A DNA stretch of 64,000 nt from Staphylotrichum longicolle (lineage: Eukaryota; Ascomycota; Sordariomycetes; Sordariales; Chaetomiaceae), in contig JAHCVI010000004.1 in NCBI GenBank assembly GCA_019096155.1, forward strand, positions 3,534,001 through 3,598,000, read 5' to 3'. The notes beneath the pieces were generated by a model. That model was not told the origin of the DNA. It did no database searches and worked only from the letters and a program-made list of their open reading frames with translations. This document shows, piece by piece, positions 54,028 to 63,921 of this stretch; within the stretch, counting starts at the first letter, position 1; every line of letters begins with the position of its first letter. The translations under genes were made by a program, and so were the position numbers.

Positions 54028-54419
54028 CAATCTTTTGTCTGCGGTCATAATCTTTTTGTTCCCGGATCTGAGCTCAGACTGTTGGACTTCAGAGACTGTT
54101 GGATCCGTCGATTTCCTGGCTTTGCGGGGAAGCCATCATCCACCAATGGATGTGCATCGTTAGCCGCGCTGTGGTTGTTTTCTTCAGCGTTTCACTCCCA
54201 TTGTTTTGGGACATTTTTCATCATCGTTGCCTTCAATTTTCTGCGCAACTTGTTGACATACTTCAGTTGGCCCCCATTACCAGTCGTGTGGTTATCAGGT
54301 CAGCGCTCAGCCCCAGTGTTCTCACGATCACGCGTGGGACACTCCGGTCATCAGGCACCCGTTTCTCGATCGTTCATCCTCACGACCGCGTTCACTCATT
54401 CCCTTGCCAGTCTACCGCA
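54028..54419. other. Intergenic downstream of tRNA-Tyr
   Basis: Starts with CAATCTTTTG, a T-run suitable for RNA polymerase III termination, then the promoter of the small Cys-containing gene. No other feature. Confidence 0.55.
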
Positions 54420-54701
54420 ATGTGCACCCAAACATACAACCGGTACGAATGCGGATGCAAGCAGAAGGGCGAGTTTGAACAGTGCGACCGACTGTACAAC
54501 CTCGGAGTGAACCTTCAGTGCGCCACCGCCGACACCAAGGACAAGGTGCTCCGCAGCTACTGCGCAACGCACTTGGTGAAGGAAGGCAAAGGGACCGCGG
54601 TGCATCGGATTCGAGAGCCGCGGAACATAGAAGGCTCGTCAGGGAGTGAGGTGCCTTCGGTGGGAAAGGAGGACAATGCCGAGCAGTCAACGGGGGTGTA
54701 A
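54420..54701 (+). CDS. Small conserved-type Cys-containing protein
   Basis: A 93-residue intronless protein starting at 54420 (CGCAATGTGC). The N-terminal half has a regular cysteine pattern: MCTQTYNRYECGCKQKGEFE, then QCDRL, LQCA and RSYCATH (Cys at about residues 2, 11, 13, 22, 35 and 48). The C-terminal half is hydrophilic. It has no signal peptide, so disulfides are less likely than metal binding. Similar short MC-x-Y-x-Y-x-CGC proteins occur in many sordariomycetes without a known function. The frame stays open upstream to 54099, but that part shows no conserved pattern and I leave it out. Confidence 0.7.
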   Translation: MCTQTYNRYECGCKQKGEFEQCDRLYNLGVNLQCATADTKDKVLRSYCATHLVKEGKGTAVHRIREPRNIEGSSGSEVPSVGKEDNAEQSTGV

Positions 54702-55364
54702 TCCTTAGCCGTCGGACTCGCTGCTGCCACCATTCCTGATTCAACGCCGCGAGAAGAGGTGGGCTTTTGTGTTTCAAGTATTTTTAGCCAAGATGCCGAG
54801 TGCAGACACTGTTCTCCAAAGAGTGCCGTTACTGATGGCAACCGCCATGCGTCCACCAAGTGCCGGAGGCTGGAGTCGTGGAGAGAGAGAGAGGGCGAAG
54901 GCGCGACCCCGGATTCTTCTGATTGGCACGTCTAGGAATATTGACACAGCGGATTGAATCTGGTTGACGGTACCTGGTAGTTACAGTACCTGGTAGTTGG
55001 ATCCTCCACATCGTATCGCTCCCGAATCCACCCAAGGCCTCGTTCCAGAACCACTCTGAAGAACATGAGACGACGCCCCAAGCGTCGAGTGTTGTATTCG
55101 CGTGGGGGATAACACCAAAGGTACACTGGCAGCCAATGCTTTTTATCATCGCGCATTTTTAGGCACGCGAGATGATTTCCGGGTTCTCGTTTTGTGTTCC
55201 ACCCCCCAGTAAATGATCTGCCTCTCTTATCCCAGCACCAACACTGGCTTCCGCCATTTCCCTCTTCATAGCTTTGCCCGCGAGCACACAATATGTAAAC
55301 GTTGCCGCTCTTCATGGTTGTCTTAGTTCCCTTCTTCTCAAGATTCATAATGGATGCAGATAAC
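54702..55364. other. Intergenic or possible last exon of the membrane protein
   Basis: A minus-strand open frame (54932-55444) lies beyond the stop of the membrane protein at 55365. A good donor (GTGAGT) overlaps that stop, so a further exon here is possible. No domain was recognised in it. Confidence 0.4.
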
Positions 55365-55899
55365 TCACACGTGAAAGAAAGTGACAATGATAATGCATAC
55401 AGTCCACACGCCCAACCAGTACGCGTCAGGGTCCTCTTTTCCAAAGGTCAGAAAATGCCACGCGAACTTAATCGCTTGTAGAAAGAACGACGGCCCGTTG
55501 AGCCAGAGCACTACTGAAGCACCCAGCATGATGCTGCCGCGGGGGTACCAGGGGTGGCGTGGATGCAAGTCAGAGAGGCTGTTGCCGCCGAAGATTACGA
55601 GTGAGATCACTCCCTAAAGGTGGTTGTTAGAGAGGAGAGTTCATTCAAAAAGGTGAAAAACACACATCGAATACCGCCATGCCAGGGACGCCGTCTTCGT
55701 TCCACGGTCTTGTCCATGCCCCGCGACGGCCATAACCGGAATGCCGGTAGATAAGCGGGAGAGATATAACACCGAAGGCGATCTGTAGTATGGAGAGGAG
55801 AATGATCATTATTAAGATGGCAGCTTTCTTTCGTGGGGCGATGGGTACTGGTATGCCGTCGTGAACGGTCAGTGACCCATCATCCGCCTGCTCAGGCAT
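55365..55899 (-). CDS. Small multi-span membrane protein
   Basis: An unrecognised membrane protein of ~155 residues starting at 55899 (MPEQADDGSLTVHDG); an alternative upstream start is at 55986. Hydrophobic helices are ILIMIILLSILQIAFGVISL, GVISLVIFGGNSL (after an intron of about 55 bases ending near 55615), IMLGASVVLWLNGPSFFLQ and YWLGVWTVCIIIVTFF. Both ends appear hydrophilic. The frame stops directly at FFHV-TGA, but the same bases contain a GTGAGT donor, so one more exon may follow. It is head-to-head with another membrane protein at 56271, 370 bases apart. Confidence 0.62.
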
Positions 55900-56270
55900 A
55901 GTCGCGCCCTGTTTTGGTCCTGGACGAGCAAAGACACAAGTATGCGAGGTAGCATCAAATGATACTGATAACAAAATCTTGAACATGATGCTTCAATGTA
56001 GCGATATGTGATGACAAACGCAAGGCTGCGGTTCCTCGGTGTTGAGTGTTGACACCACACCACATCACGCAACCCCGCACACCAAAACTCGGCCCAACAG
56101 AATGCCGGCTTACGAGGGCTACACTGCCACTCCCAAAAGCAACTTCAATATCACTGGTTACCTGAACTACAACTTGCTCTCACTCTCCGACAACATGAGT
56201 CCGCTTTCTTAGCACGGCATCACACTGCAGCCCCTAAAAACACTGGCAACACAGAGATAGCCTACTCTCC
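55900..56270. other. Divergent promoter between two membrane-protein genes
   Basis: A 370-base region shared by the two outward genes. No clear TATA box or repeat was seen. Confidence 0.55.
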
Positions 56271-57064
56271 ATGGATTACCAGGACACCGGCGGCAGTGAG
56301 GGCGCCGCGCGCGCCCTCACTGGGTTCACATCAGCCGCAAGCGGCTCCTCCACGCCTCTCCTCAGCGCAAGCATTGCGACTGGCGGAGAGGGCGAAGCAT
56401 CACAGCCTCTCTCCGCAAACATCAACGAGGAATCACCGACACCTCTCCCACCCGTGCCCGCCACCATCTTGTTCATTGTCATGTTTCTACCACTTATCAT
56501 CATACTCGGCTCGCTCTGGGCTTTTGCTCGTTCAAAACAAGACCCTCTGGGATTTTCCGTCCTCGCTGTCCACCTACTTTTCTCCTTGGGGCCATGTGGC
56601 CTTGGGGTTGCCTTCTTGGTACGAGTCTTATACTTTCCTCTTCAAATCACCCCCATGTACCCCTTTCCAATCCCAAAATGGGACAGTGGAATTAACGAAT
56701 CCAAACAACCAAGATGGGAACAATGGGCCCCGCGACAGAAAGGTTTTTTGACCTCATGGGCATCGATCGACAAAAGCTTTATCCTCATCAGCGCGTAATT
56801 CCGGCGTACCTAGTGCTCAGCTGGAGCCTCCTGGTTTTCTATCTGATCTTCTACGGTACGGCATGGATTTGGGCGTCTTCGAGGACGGTTGCTGATCTCA
56901 TCAACGACCACGGAGTGTGGAAGGATTTCCAGGCAAAAGTCAACGTCCCGGATGCCTTGGATTTGTTGACGAGGTGTCTTTATGATAACGCGCAGGGTTG
57001 GGCGACCGTTGAAGACTTTACGTTTTGTGCGAAGGATATCGGGATCAAGAGCACCGGTGGTTAG
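56271..57064 (+). CDS. Membrane protein of unknown function (one frame break)
   Basis: The ATG at 56271 (CTCCATGGAT) opens MDYQDTGGSEGAARALTGFT, a Ser/Ala-rich cytosolic part. Helices TILFIVMFLPLIIILGSLWA and FSVLAVHLLFSLGPCGLGVA follow. After WEQWAPRQKG the frame changes at a run of six T (about 56745-56750). With one T added it continues as FFDLMGIDRQKLYPHQRVIP and a third helix, AYLVLSWSLLVFYLIFYGTA, ending at 57064. Without that base the protein stops at 56798. I do not recognise the family. Total length would be ~264 residues with three helices. Confidence 0.6.
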
Positions 57065-57859
57065 GGGCGTCAGCTCGAGCAAATCTTCCGTGGTCTTCTG
57101 TCGGTCTGGACAAACGGTCATCAGACCCATCCCTCTCTTCAGGGCGGTGCAGAGTCACCGCGGGACTACACAGTTAGTCCCATGATGGCCATCGTTGAAC
57201 ATCCGGAGGCGTGTCTTCAAAGGGCAGTCTTACGGCAACAACTTTCCACCAGCAACAGAGAACCACACCCGCAACAACGGCATACAGAAGCAGACCAACT
57301 CCTACTTTGACGATTTCAGATACCCGGGCGCCGAGTTATCAAGGGAGGGGTCAACGTTTTGCGATGGTGTCAGGCCGGGGTCTGCGCGGAAATATTGTGG
57401 CTGAGATTTTAAGACTAAGAATTCTATAGAGTTGGGGCACCTTTGTCGCGGGTTGGGTAGCTCCATTTAAGCCCCTCTGAACTCCCGTCGCTGGCCACAG
57501 CCTTCCCGCCTCTCTCTCCTCTCCCCAACTTTCCTCTCTAAGTTATTCTACACTGTCCTTTCGGTGCCAATAATCGAACACCCTCTTTTTAACATAGGCC
57601 CCACATCTTCCAGCCGTTGATAATCCCACCCAATTCTTTACTTTGCTAGGCCCCTCTCGAGAGATGTGAGTGGAACGCAAAAACACATAGACCTCCACCC
57701 AAGTTCGTTGGCATCGGCTGACCGCCGCACCCGAATCTCCGCTCCCCACTGCCCAGGTCTAGCACCGTGACGCCGTCGCCGTACAGGCCCCGCCGCGCCT
57801 TGCAACTCCACATTCTCCGGCGTTCAGACCGCCGTCTCCCATTCTCCCTGCCCGACACG
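57065..57859. other. Intergenic, 0.8 kb
   Basis: 3' region of the membrane protein and the pyrimidine-rich leader of the kinase-like gene. No gene is supported. Confidence 0.55.
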
Positions 57860-58810
57860 ATGACCGCCGTCATTCAAAACATATTGGGCACGACCATGTC
57901 TCCAGTGCGAGAAGTCGTCGTCCGGACACAGTCGGGCTCCGAATTACGCGCCGTCCTCAAGATTTACGATCGCCGATTCGGCCTCGATCTTCGCCAAGTC
58001 AAGCGCCACCCCGATCCTCACAGGGCGGCCCACGAAGACGCCTTCCGGTCCTTTGTGGAGCAAGGAAAGATGACGGGGTTCCTCCGGGAGCACGAGCGCG
58101 AAACAAAGGAGCGGGGCACGCCCGTGCAGGCCTCGCATTACCTTGATGAAACGCAAGATGGCCGCGCCAGGTACGAGGCAGCGCTGTGGCAAGAATGCGC
58201 CGAGCACTTTGAGTGCGAGACCGAGGCCTACTCCCGGTTAAGCGATCTCCAGGGCAGCCTCATCCCGCAAATGTACGCCCACGTGCGCATCACCGGCGCG
58301 TACGAAACACAGCCGCCGTCGCGGAGCACGGCACGCTACTTTGAGATCAGGGGGGTGCTTCTCCAGGTCATCGGCGGATACAAGCTCTGGGATATCGCCA
58401 CCGCGCCAGACGCCCCTGCGAACCCGGGGGCGTGGCAGGCCATCATCCAGAGCGCGTGCAACGCGGCGTACGAGGTCAATAGGCGCGGCGTCGTTATGGA
58501 AGACTGCGCGCCGCGCAATGTCGTGGTCGACGCCCGCACGCAGAGGCCCTTCATCATCGACCTAGCGCAGTGCGAGTTCAGGGACAGGTTGGCTGAGGTC
58601 TGGCGGGCGATGGACGATAACGACGAGGATTGGGATCCCGACGTCGAGTACTGGCAGCTGATGCGGCAGAGCAACAACCCCGGCAAGATTGGCGCCCCCA
58701 TGGTCCGGCAGCTACAGCTGCAGAGAGGGATTAAGTTGCAGGGCATTACGTATCCGGATTACGACGGGATTATCAGGGACCTTAGGCGGAAGAAGGGGCT
58801 GAAGAGTTAA
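57860..58810 (+). CDS. Protein-kinase-like (PKL fold) hypothetical protein
   Basis: A 316-residue intronless protein. The ATG at 57860 (CACGATGACC) starts MTAVIQNILGTTMSPVREVV; the frame is open slightly upstream without another ATG. Kinase-like features are a beta-3-like Lys in RAVLKIYDRRFG, the catalytic-loop analogue GVVMEDCAPRNVVVD (Asp and Asn in D-x4-N spacing) and the metal-binding Asp in PFIIDLAQCEFRD, equivalent to the DFG Asp. A clear Gly-rich loop is missing. This pattern fits the aminoglycoside-phosphotransferase-like and other fungal kinase-like families, in which small-molecule or protein substrates are unknown. No signal peptide or membrane segment. Confidence 0.75.
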   Translation: MTAVIQNILGTTMSPVREVVVRTQSGSELRAVLKIYDRRFGLDLRQVKRHPDPHRAAHEDAFRSFVEQGKMTGFLREHERETKERGTPVQASHYLDETQDGRARYEAALWQECAEHFECETEAYSRLSDLQGSLIPQMYAHVRITGAYETQPPSRSTARYFEIRGVLLQVIGGYKLWDIATAPDAPANPGAWQAIIQSACNAAYEVNRRGVVMEDCAPRNVVVDARTQRPFIIDLAQCEFRDRLAEVWRAMDDNDEDWDPDVEYWQLMRQSNNPGKIGAPMVRQLQLQRGIKLQGITYPDYDGIIRDLRRKKGLKS

Positions 58811-59081
58811 AGTCCTGGGGTTGGATTAAAACTGTATGATTAGAGTGTCGTGATGGGAACAGAGGTACACCGGCGAAGAGGTGTTGATCTCATCTTTGTG
58901 GTGATTTGATTCCAGCAACTCATTCGAGGTGAAATCAAGGTGTCGTGAGACTGGAGTCACCGGACAATCTGGGGGCCAAAAACAGCAGTCCAAACCGCGA
59001 CACATGTTGTCTGTGTGGAGTTTAACTTAGAACACCTAACTAATCAACCAAGTCATGAATTACCATCAGTTAATTCCCGTT

Positions 59082-60176
59082 CTAACATGGCCATTTCAAT
59101 CCATAAATGCCCTTGGCGCGGCTCACCACCTTCCCCGTCTCCGTGTTTAGTTTTCCGAGTTCACAGAAACCGGGATCGTTGACGTCGATGCCGCTCTCGA
59201 CATACTTTTCCAAGTCCTTGAACTCGGCCATCTCCTCCACCATGGCTTCGGCCAGCTTCTCCGGGTCCAGTGCCGCGGCCTTGATGCCGTTAAAGATGTC
59301 GGTCACGCAGTCTGTGTAGTTATCGGCCAGCATGTCGCCGACGCCGCTGGACACCTTTTCGGCCATCTCCTGCGGCAGCCCATCGAGCTTGGCCAGCATA
59401 AAGATGCCCAGTGCGGCCCAGCCGATGACGGGCACAACGCTCGCGGTGGCGGCAATGCCGAACTTGGCTGCCAGCGCCTGCACGATGAAGGCGGTCACGC
59501 CCACGAGGATGAACTTCTTGGCCGCCACGAGCACCATCTTCTTGACCAGCGCGCTTGACGCCACCTGGACTAGAATGCCGTGGCAGTGCGTCGCCACCGC
59601 CTTGACCAGCATCTTAGCCATGACCTGCCCAGCTGTGGTGCCCGCGATGGCCACCACGCCGTGTCCCACCTGTGCGCCCAGCTGCGACGACGCCGCCTCG
59701 TGTGCCACGCGCGCCACCAGCTCGTGCGCCAGGTGCGCTATCGCGCCTTGCAGCTTGCCGAGCCCCATGCCGGCCAGCTTGCCGCCGGCCAGCTTGACCG
59801 TCTCCTGCAGCACGAGCCGGTCCTGCATTATCGCCTGGCGCAGGCAGCGCTCGACCTCGGCGGCGTTGCGCTGGATGAGGCGCGCGTAGCAGTCGCAGAC
59901 GATGGCGACCACGGGCTCCGACAGCGCCGAGTCGAGCTCGTGGCCGTTGAAGGACTTGCGGCAGCAGAAGCGGACAAGCACCTCGAGGTAGTCGTCGCTG
60001 GACGGACGGTGTCTGCACAGAGTCGCGCCGCTGTCGTCCTTCTCCACGATCGCCACGCACTCTCTCCGCTGCTGCCGCTGGATGTAGTCGTACACCTCGG
60101 ACTTGCAGTTGGCGATGAACTCGGGCTTCTGGCTGGCCAGGGACTGGACGAACGCGAGGGTTTGGTCGGTCGACAT
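59082..60176 (-). CDS. Hypothetical protein with long Ala/Gly-rich hydrophobic segment
   Basis: A 364-residue intronless protein, not recognised. The likely start is 60176 (MSTDQTLAFVQSLASQKPEF). The N-terminal third is helical and Cys-containing (CVAIVEKDDSG, VLVRFCCRKSFNGHELDSAL, CDCYARLIQRNAAEVERC). The middle (~residues 130-270) is rich in Ala, Gly and Val with spaced small residues: GHGVVAIAGTTAGQVMAKML, VKKMVLVAAKKFILVGVTAF and GIAATASVVPVIGWAALGIF. This looks like membrane-inserting or glycine-zipper-like helices. The C-terminus is acidic and ends GIYGLKWPC. There is no signal peptide, so the hydrophobic part may insert conditionally. A cell-death or pore-forming role is speculative. 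Confidence 0.65.
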   Translation of the reverse strand: MSTDQTLAFVQSLASQKPEFIANCKSEVYDYIQRQQRRECVAIVEKDDSGATLCRHRPSSDDYLEVLVRFCCRKSFNGHELDSALSEPVVAIVCDCYARLIQRNAAEVERCLRQAIMQDRLVLQETVKLAGGKLAGMGLGKLQGAIAHLAHELVARVAHEAASSQLGAQVGHGVVAIAGTTAGQVMAKMLVKAVATHCHGILVQVASSALVKKMVLVAAKKFILVGVTAFIVQALAAKFGIAATASVVPVIGWAALGIFMLAKLDGLPQEMAEKVSSGVGDMLADNYTDCVTDIFNGIKAAALDPEKLAEAMVEEMAEFKDLEKYVESGIDVNDPGFCELGKLNTETGKVVSRAKGIYGLKWPC

Positions 60177-60978
60177 GTTTGAATGTGTTTTGGGTTGGAA
60201 GCAACGATCAGCTAGCTGTGGTAAACCAAGGCGAGCAGAGTGAAAGCATGTGTCGTGCGAATTGGCTCGTGGAGCGGCGGACGTCTTGGACACTTTGCAG
60301 GCGATAAATAACCTCAACCAGCAGGAGAAGGGCGTCGCCATGGGGCTGGCACTCTGTGTGGTGTCTGTGGTGTGGCTTTGCGGCTGAGTTTCTTTGTGGT
60401 TTGGATGTCTGCAGTATGTCTTGTTTCGGCCAGTCTGGACTCTGATCTTGCCAATGGCAACGAGCCATCAGAACACCTGGACATCTTCGGCAGGCCTTAT
60501 GGGGTGCGGGGATAGGCTGGGCCCGTTGAGATTTTATGGACAGAGCCTTGCCGTTCTTAAGGGGGTAGGGAAGCACCGTCCCAGAAGGGAGAGTCTGGAC
60601 GTTCTCGCTTGCATGAAGTGGCTTGACAGCTGAAGGCGCACCCAATCAGACACTCTACCAAGTAAAACCGGCTGGAGCCATCGCCAACCACGGCTTCCAC
60701 CAAGACCAACACGCCCGCGGTAGTCAATGTTACGGACGAAGCCACCTGGCGATTGGGGCGATTGCCGCGGCGGTCTAACTACCTAGGTGAAGCGGCTCCT
60801 TGGGCCCGAGGAGTTGGATAACTGCCGAGATAAGGTACCAAGGTTAGAACAGAGAATTACCCGCCCGTGGGTGCCCGGCCTCTAGGTAACATTTTGTCTT
60901 GTGAGTTTCACCGACCGAAACCCAGGCACTTTAAGTTTGAGTAAGAAGCTAGTACATTGCAATTTCCCCAACACTCTA
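60177..60978. other. Intergenic up to the transposon
   Basis: Promoter region of the Ala/Gly-rich protein gene and sequence flanking the pogo insertion. The flanking TA at 60977-60978 is the probable target duplication. No gene is supported. Confidence 0.6.
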
Positions 60979-61018
60979 ACGTAGTCCACATGCGAAAGTC
61001 CCACACGGGCGAAAGTCC
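60979..61018 (+). repeat. Left terminal inverted repeat of the pogo element
   Basis: 40 bases, matching the right end in reverse complement at 38 of 40 positions. The word GCGAAAGTCCC occurs twice inside it, separated by six bases, which may be the transposase binding sites. Confidence 0.93.
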
Positions 61019-61076
61019 CACAACATTGCACCTCCACGTCTTCTACCTTCTTTTGGGCTTTCCTTTGCAACGCGAT

Positions 61077-62732
61077 ATGCCTCAACAAAACGACGAAACC
61101 CGAGTGCACTTGGCCCTCCAGGCAATAGAAAATGACCCAAAGCTAAGCCTAAGAGCTGCAGCAAAGATCTATTCCGTTAATCACGAGAAGCTCAGTCGAC
61201 GTCGACCGGTCAGCAATCGCGACGCGACATTCCAGCCAACTCACGGAAACTAACTGACCTAGAGGAATCGGTCATTGTTCAGTATATCCTCGACCTAGAT
61301 TCTAAAGGATTTCCTCCCCGCTTGTCTAGTGTGGAAGATATGGCCAACCGACTACTTGCCGAACGCGACGCGCGACGCGTCGTCGGAGTCAATTGGGCTT
61401 CAACCTTCGTCAAACGGCACCCGGACCACCACGCGTTTCAATCGGAAATACGACTACCAGAGGGCCCAATGCGAAGATCCGGAGATTATTCGCGGTTGGT
61501 TTGCGCTTGTACGGAACACAATCGCAAAGTACGGCATCCAGGAGGCCGACATCTACAACTTCGACGAGACCGGGTTTCAGATAGGCGTCATCTCGACTGC
61601 AATAGTTGTTACAAGCTCCGAACGGCGTAGCAGGGCAAAGTTGAAGCAGCCTGGCAATCGTGAATAGGCAACGGTAATTCAGGGCGTCAATGCGACTGGC
61701 TAGGCGATCCCGCCGTTTATCATCGTCAAGGGCAGGTATCACCTCTCCTCTTGGTACGAGAACAGCCCATTGCCGAACGACTAGGTCATTGCGACATCCG
61801 AAAACGGTTGGACAACCAACGAGAGAGGCCTAGAATAGATTCAGCACTTCGACAAGCATACCAAAGCTCGAACAGTCGGGGTTCATCGCCTCCTTATCCT
61901 CGACGGCCACGACAGCCACCACTCGACCGACTTCGAGCTCTACTACAAGGAGAACAATATCATTACGCTCTACATACCTCCCCACTCGTCTCACATTCTC
62001 CAGCCGCTCGATGTTGGATGTTTTAGCCCGCTCAAGACGGCATACGGCAAGCAGATCGAGGGGATGATACAGGCAACTATTACCCACATCACCAAGGAGG
62101 ACTTCTTCCCCGCGTTCTACGCTACTTTCCAGGCCGCCCTAACCCCGAAAATATTCAAGGAGGTTTTCGAGGTGCTAGAATTATTCCTTTTGACCCCGAG
62201 AAGGTAATCTCCCAGCTCGACATCCGTCTAAAGACGCCACGCCCTCGAACTCGCGGCCCGGTAGTACGCACGCCTGGGTTTCCAAGACCCCGAACAACCC
62301 AATCGAAGCCTCCTCGCAGTCCACCCTCATTAAGAATCGAATTGCTCGGCATCAAAATAGCTCTCCAACTAAGATTTTAAGGGCGGTCGATATATTTGCG
62401 AAAGGGGACGTCTAGGGTCATACATCAGTTGGCATTGTTAAAGGCAGAGATCCAGAGCCTCCAAGCAGCAAATGAGGCACTTAGCAAGCGTCGGAGAGCT
62501 AAGAAACAACGGCTCCGAAAAGGAGGATCGCTTTCTATACAGAACGCACAGGATTTACAGGAGAGAGAGAGACGTTGAGGTGCAGATCAAGGAGGAAACA
62601 CAGGCGGGTAGTAGTCGGAAGCCAAGGGTCGAGACGCGTGCGCGGCGTTGTGGCAACTACGGCGAACCAGGCCACAATGCGCGTACATATCAGATAGTTG
62701 TAGAAACGTCTGAGGAAGACGATTCCAAGTAG
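61077..62732 (+). pseudogene. pogo-family transposase, inactivated
   Basis: The open frame starts at MPQQNDETRVHLALQAIEND (N-terminal psq-type HTH: LSLRAAAKIYSVNHEKLSRR). A frame change before RKLTDLEESVIVQYILDLDS leads to the CENP-B-type HTH. The DDE domain includes DIYNFDETGFQIGVISTAIV (first Asp), LLILDGHDSHHSTDFELY (second Asp) and PPHSSHILQPLDVG. Four TAG stops lie in the same frame at 61665, 61701, 61782 and 61836, each where the family normally has Trp. There are further frame changes near 61240, 61430 and 62160. The C-terminal knuckle reads CGNYGEPGHNARTYQ, so two of the expected Cys of the CCHC motif are Tyr (TGC to TAC). The pattern is RIP-like G:C to A:T mutation plus indels. Confidence 0.9.
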
Positions 62733-62798
62733 TTTTATTTGTTTTGAGCTAGCTAAGTAGAATTAATGTGGATTTTATTGCGATGGTATAATTTCGTA

Positions 62799-62838
62799 GG
62801 ACTTTCGCCCGTGTGGGACTTTCGCATATGGACCACGT
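62799..62838 (-). repeat. Right terminal inverted repeat of the pogo element
   Basis: Reverse complement of the left end apart from two transitions (positions 5 and 11 from the tip). A TA dinucleotide follows directly. Confidence 0.93.
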
Positions 62839-63088
62839 TAGTGGTGGCTTCTTTACTTTGTAATCATAATCTACTGGCAATACCGACGTCAGTCAAGGTC
62901 TATAACGTATCTGTGCGCAGGTATCAAACGTAAACTTGTCTTCATGATGACAATACCCATTTTAACCAGCAGAGTCCCCAGTCCCTTTTTTAGTTATTGT
63001 CTTCGCTGCAGGATGGCTAAACCTAACAAACGTTACACGAACAGCTAGCATGGTTTCACCTTCCTAAGCTATCTTGAAGCTGAGATCT

Positions 63089-63921
63089 ATGCTCACCCCC
63101 AAAAAGGACTCAATGTGGCGACACTTGCGAGTATGGTTGCGGCAGAAGAGACAGTCAGCCAAGGATCCCGAATGTGATCTCGTCGACAAAGACCCGTCCT
63201 CGCGCGACAGAGCATCCCCCAAGAGCTCCGCGTCTGACCTGACCAGCGGACCTCCGTCGTATCGTCAACAGGACTCCAAGGATGCTTCGCCACCGCCGTA
63301 TCACGACCATTTCTCTGGTACCCAACCGGTTGCAACCTGTACCTCTGCCCTTATCAGCATCGTTGCTGTCACGAGGGGATCGCCCTCCGTCACGGCTCAA
63401 GCAGTAGCCGACATCATCACGTATACCGCCAACTCGGTTGCCTCAGCACCGACCGACAAAACACAACAAACCGCGCAGCCATAGTTGCCGCCATTAGCGA
63501 CCATGCTATTAATGTAGCAGCGGATCCAGCAAACGCGTCTGCCACCATCCGCCGTTTGGGTGGACGGAATGAGGTTGGGGAGCGAGCCTCTATACCAGCC
63601 TTTCGGCGAGGCTTTCCCGAAATTCTCGGCAAAATGAACTTCGTTATCAGAAGCGTCAGAAGCGCGGAACGTTTACCACGAGAGCATGTTGCCGTCGCCA
63701 TCGCCAACGCTGTCGCCGCAGTTGCCAACGCTATTGCCAATGCACCCATAGGAACCAGAATGGCCACCGCTGCCGCGTATAAAACTTCGGCCAAGCATGC
63801 GACTGAAGTGATCTCCGAAGTCGTTCATGGGGCCAGCTGGAGTGAAATGGCTCTCAAGGATCGGGAACCTGCGGGGATGGGGGCGCCAATGTCCTGTCAC
63901 CGGCAGCTGTGGGACGTCTAA
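63089..63921 (+). CDS. Ala-rich hypothetical protein (one frame break)
   Basis: Not recognised. The ATG at 63089 opens MLTPKKDSMWRHLRVWLRQK, a basic start followed by a Ser/Pro-rich segment (SGPPSYRQQDSKDASPPPYH). It continues as ALISIVAVTRGSPSVTAQAV and stops at 63484. In the frame one base earlier the sequence continues without interruption as AAIVAAISDHAINVAADPAN to an Ala/Asn-rich heptad-like stretch (VAVAIANAVAAVANAIANAP) and ends at 63921, so a single lost base near 63470 probably splits one gene. No signal peptide. The gene lies ~250 bases beyond the transposon. An origin as two genes is less likely but possible. Confidence 0.5.

Larger units (their letters stand above)
60979..62838 (+). 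mobile_element. Fot1/pogo-type (Tc1-mariner superfamily) DNA transposon, RIP-mutated
   Basis: A complete 1,860-bp class II element. It has 40-bp terminal inverted repeats starting ACGTAGTCC on the left and ACGTGGTCC on the right (reverse strand), and is flanked by TA on both sides (60977-60978 and 62839-62840). The two repeats differ at two positions, both transitions. Inside lies a decayed transposase with psq-like helix-turn-helix, CENP-B-like DNA-binding, DDE and C-terminal zinc-knuckle parts. The element is probably non-autonomous now but could be mobilised in trans, since its ends are intact. Confidence 0.93.
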
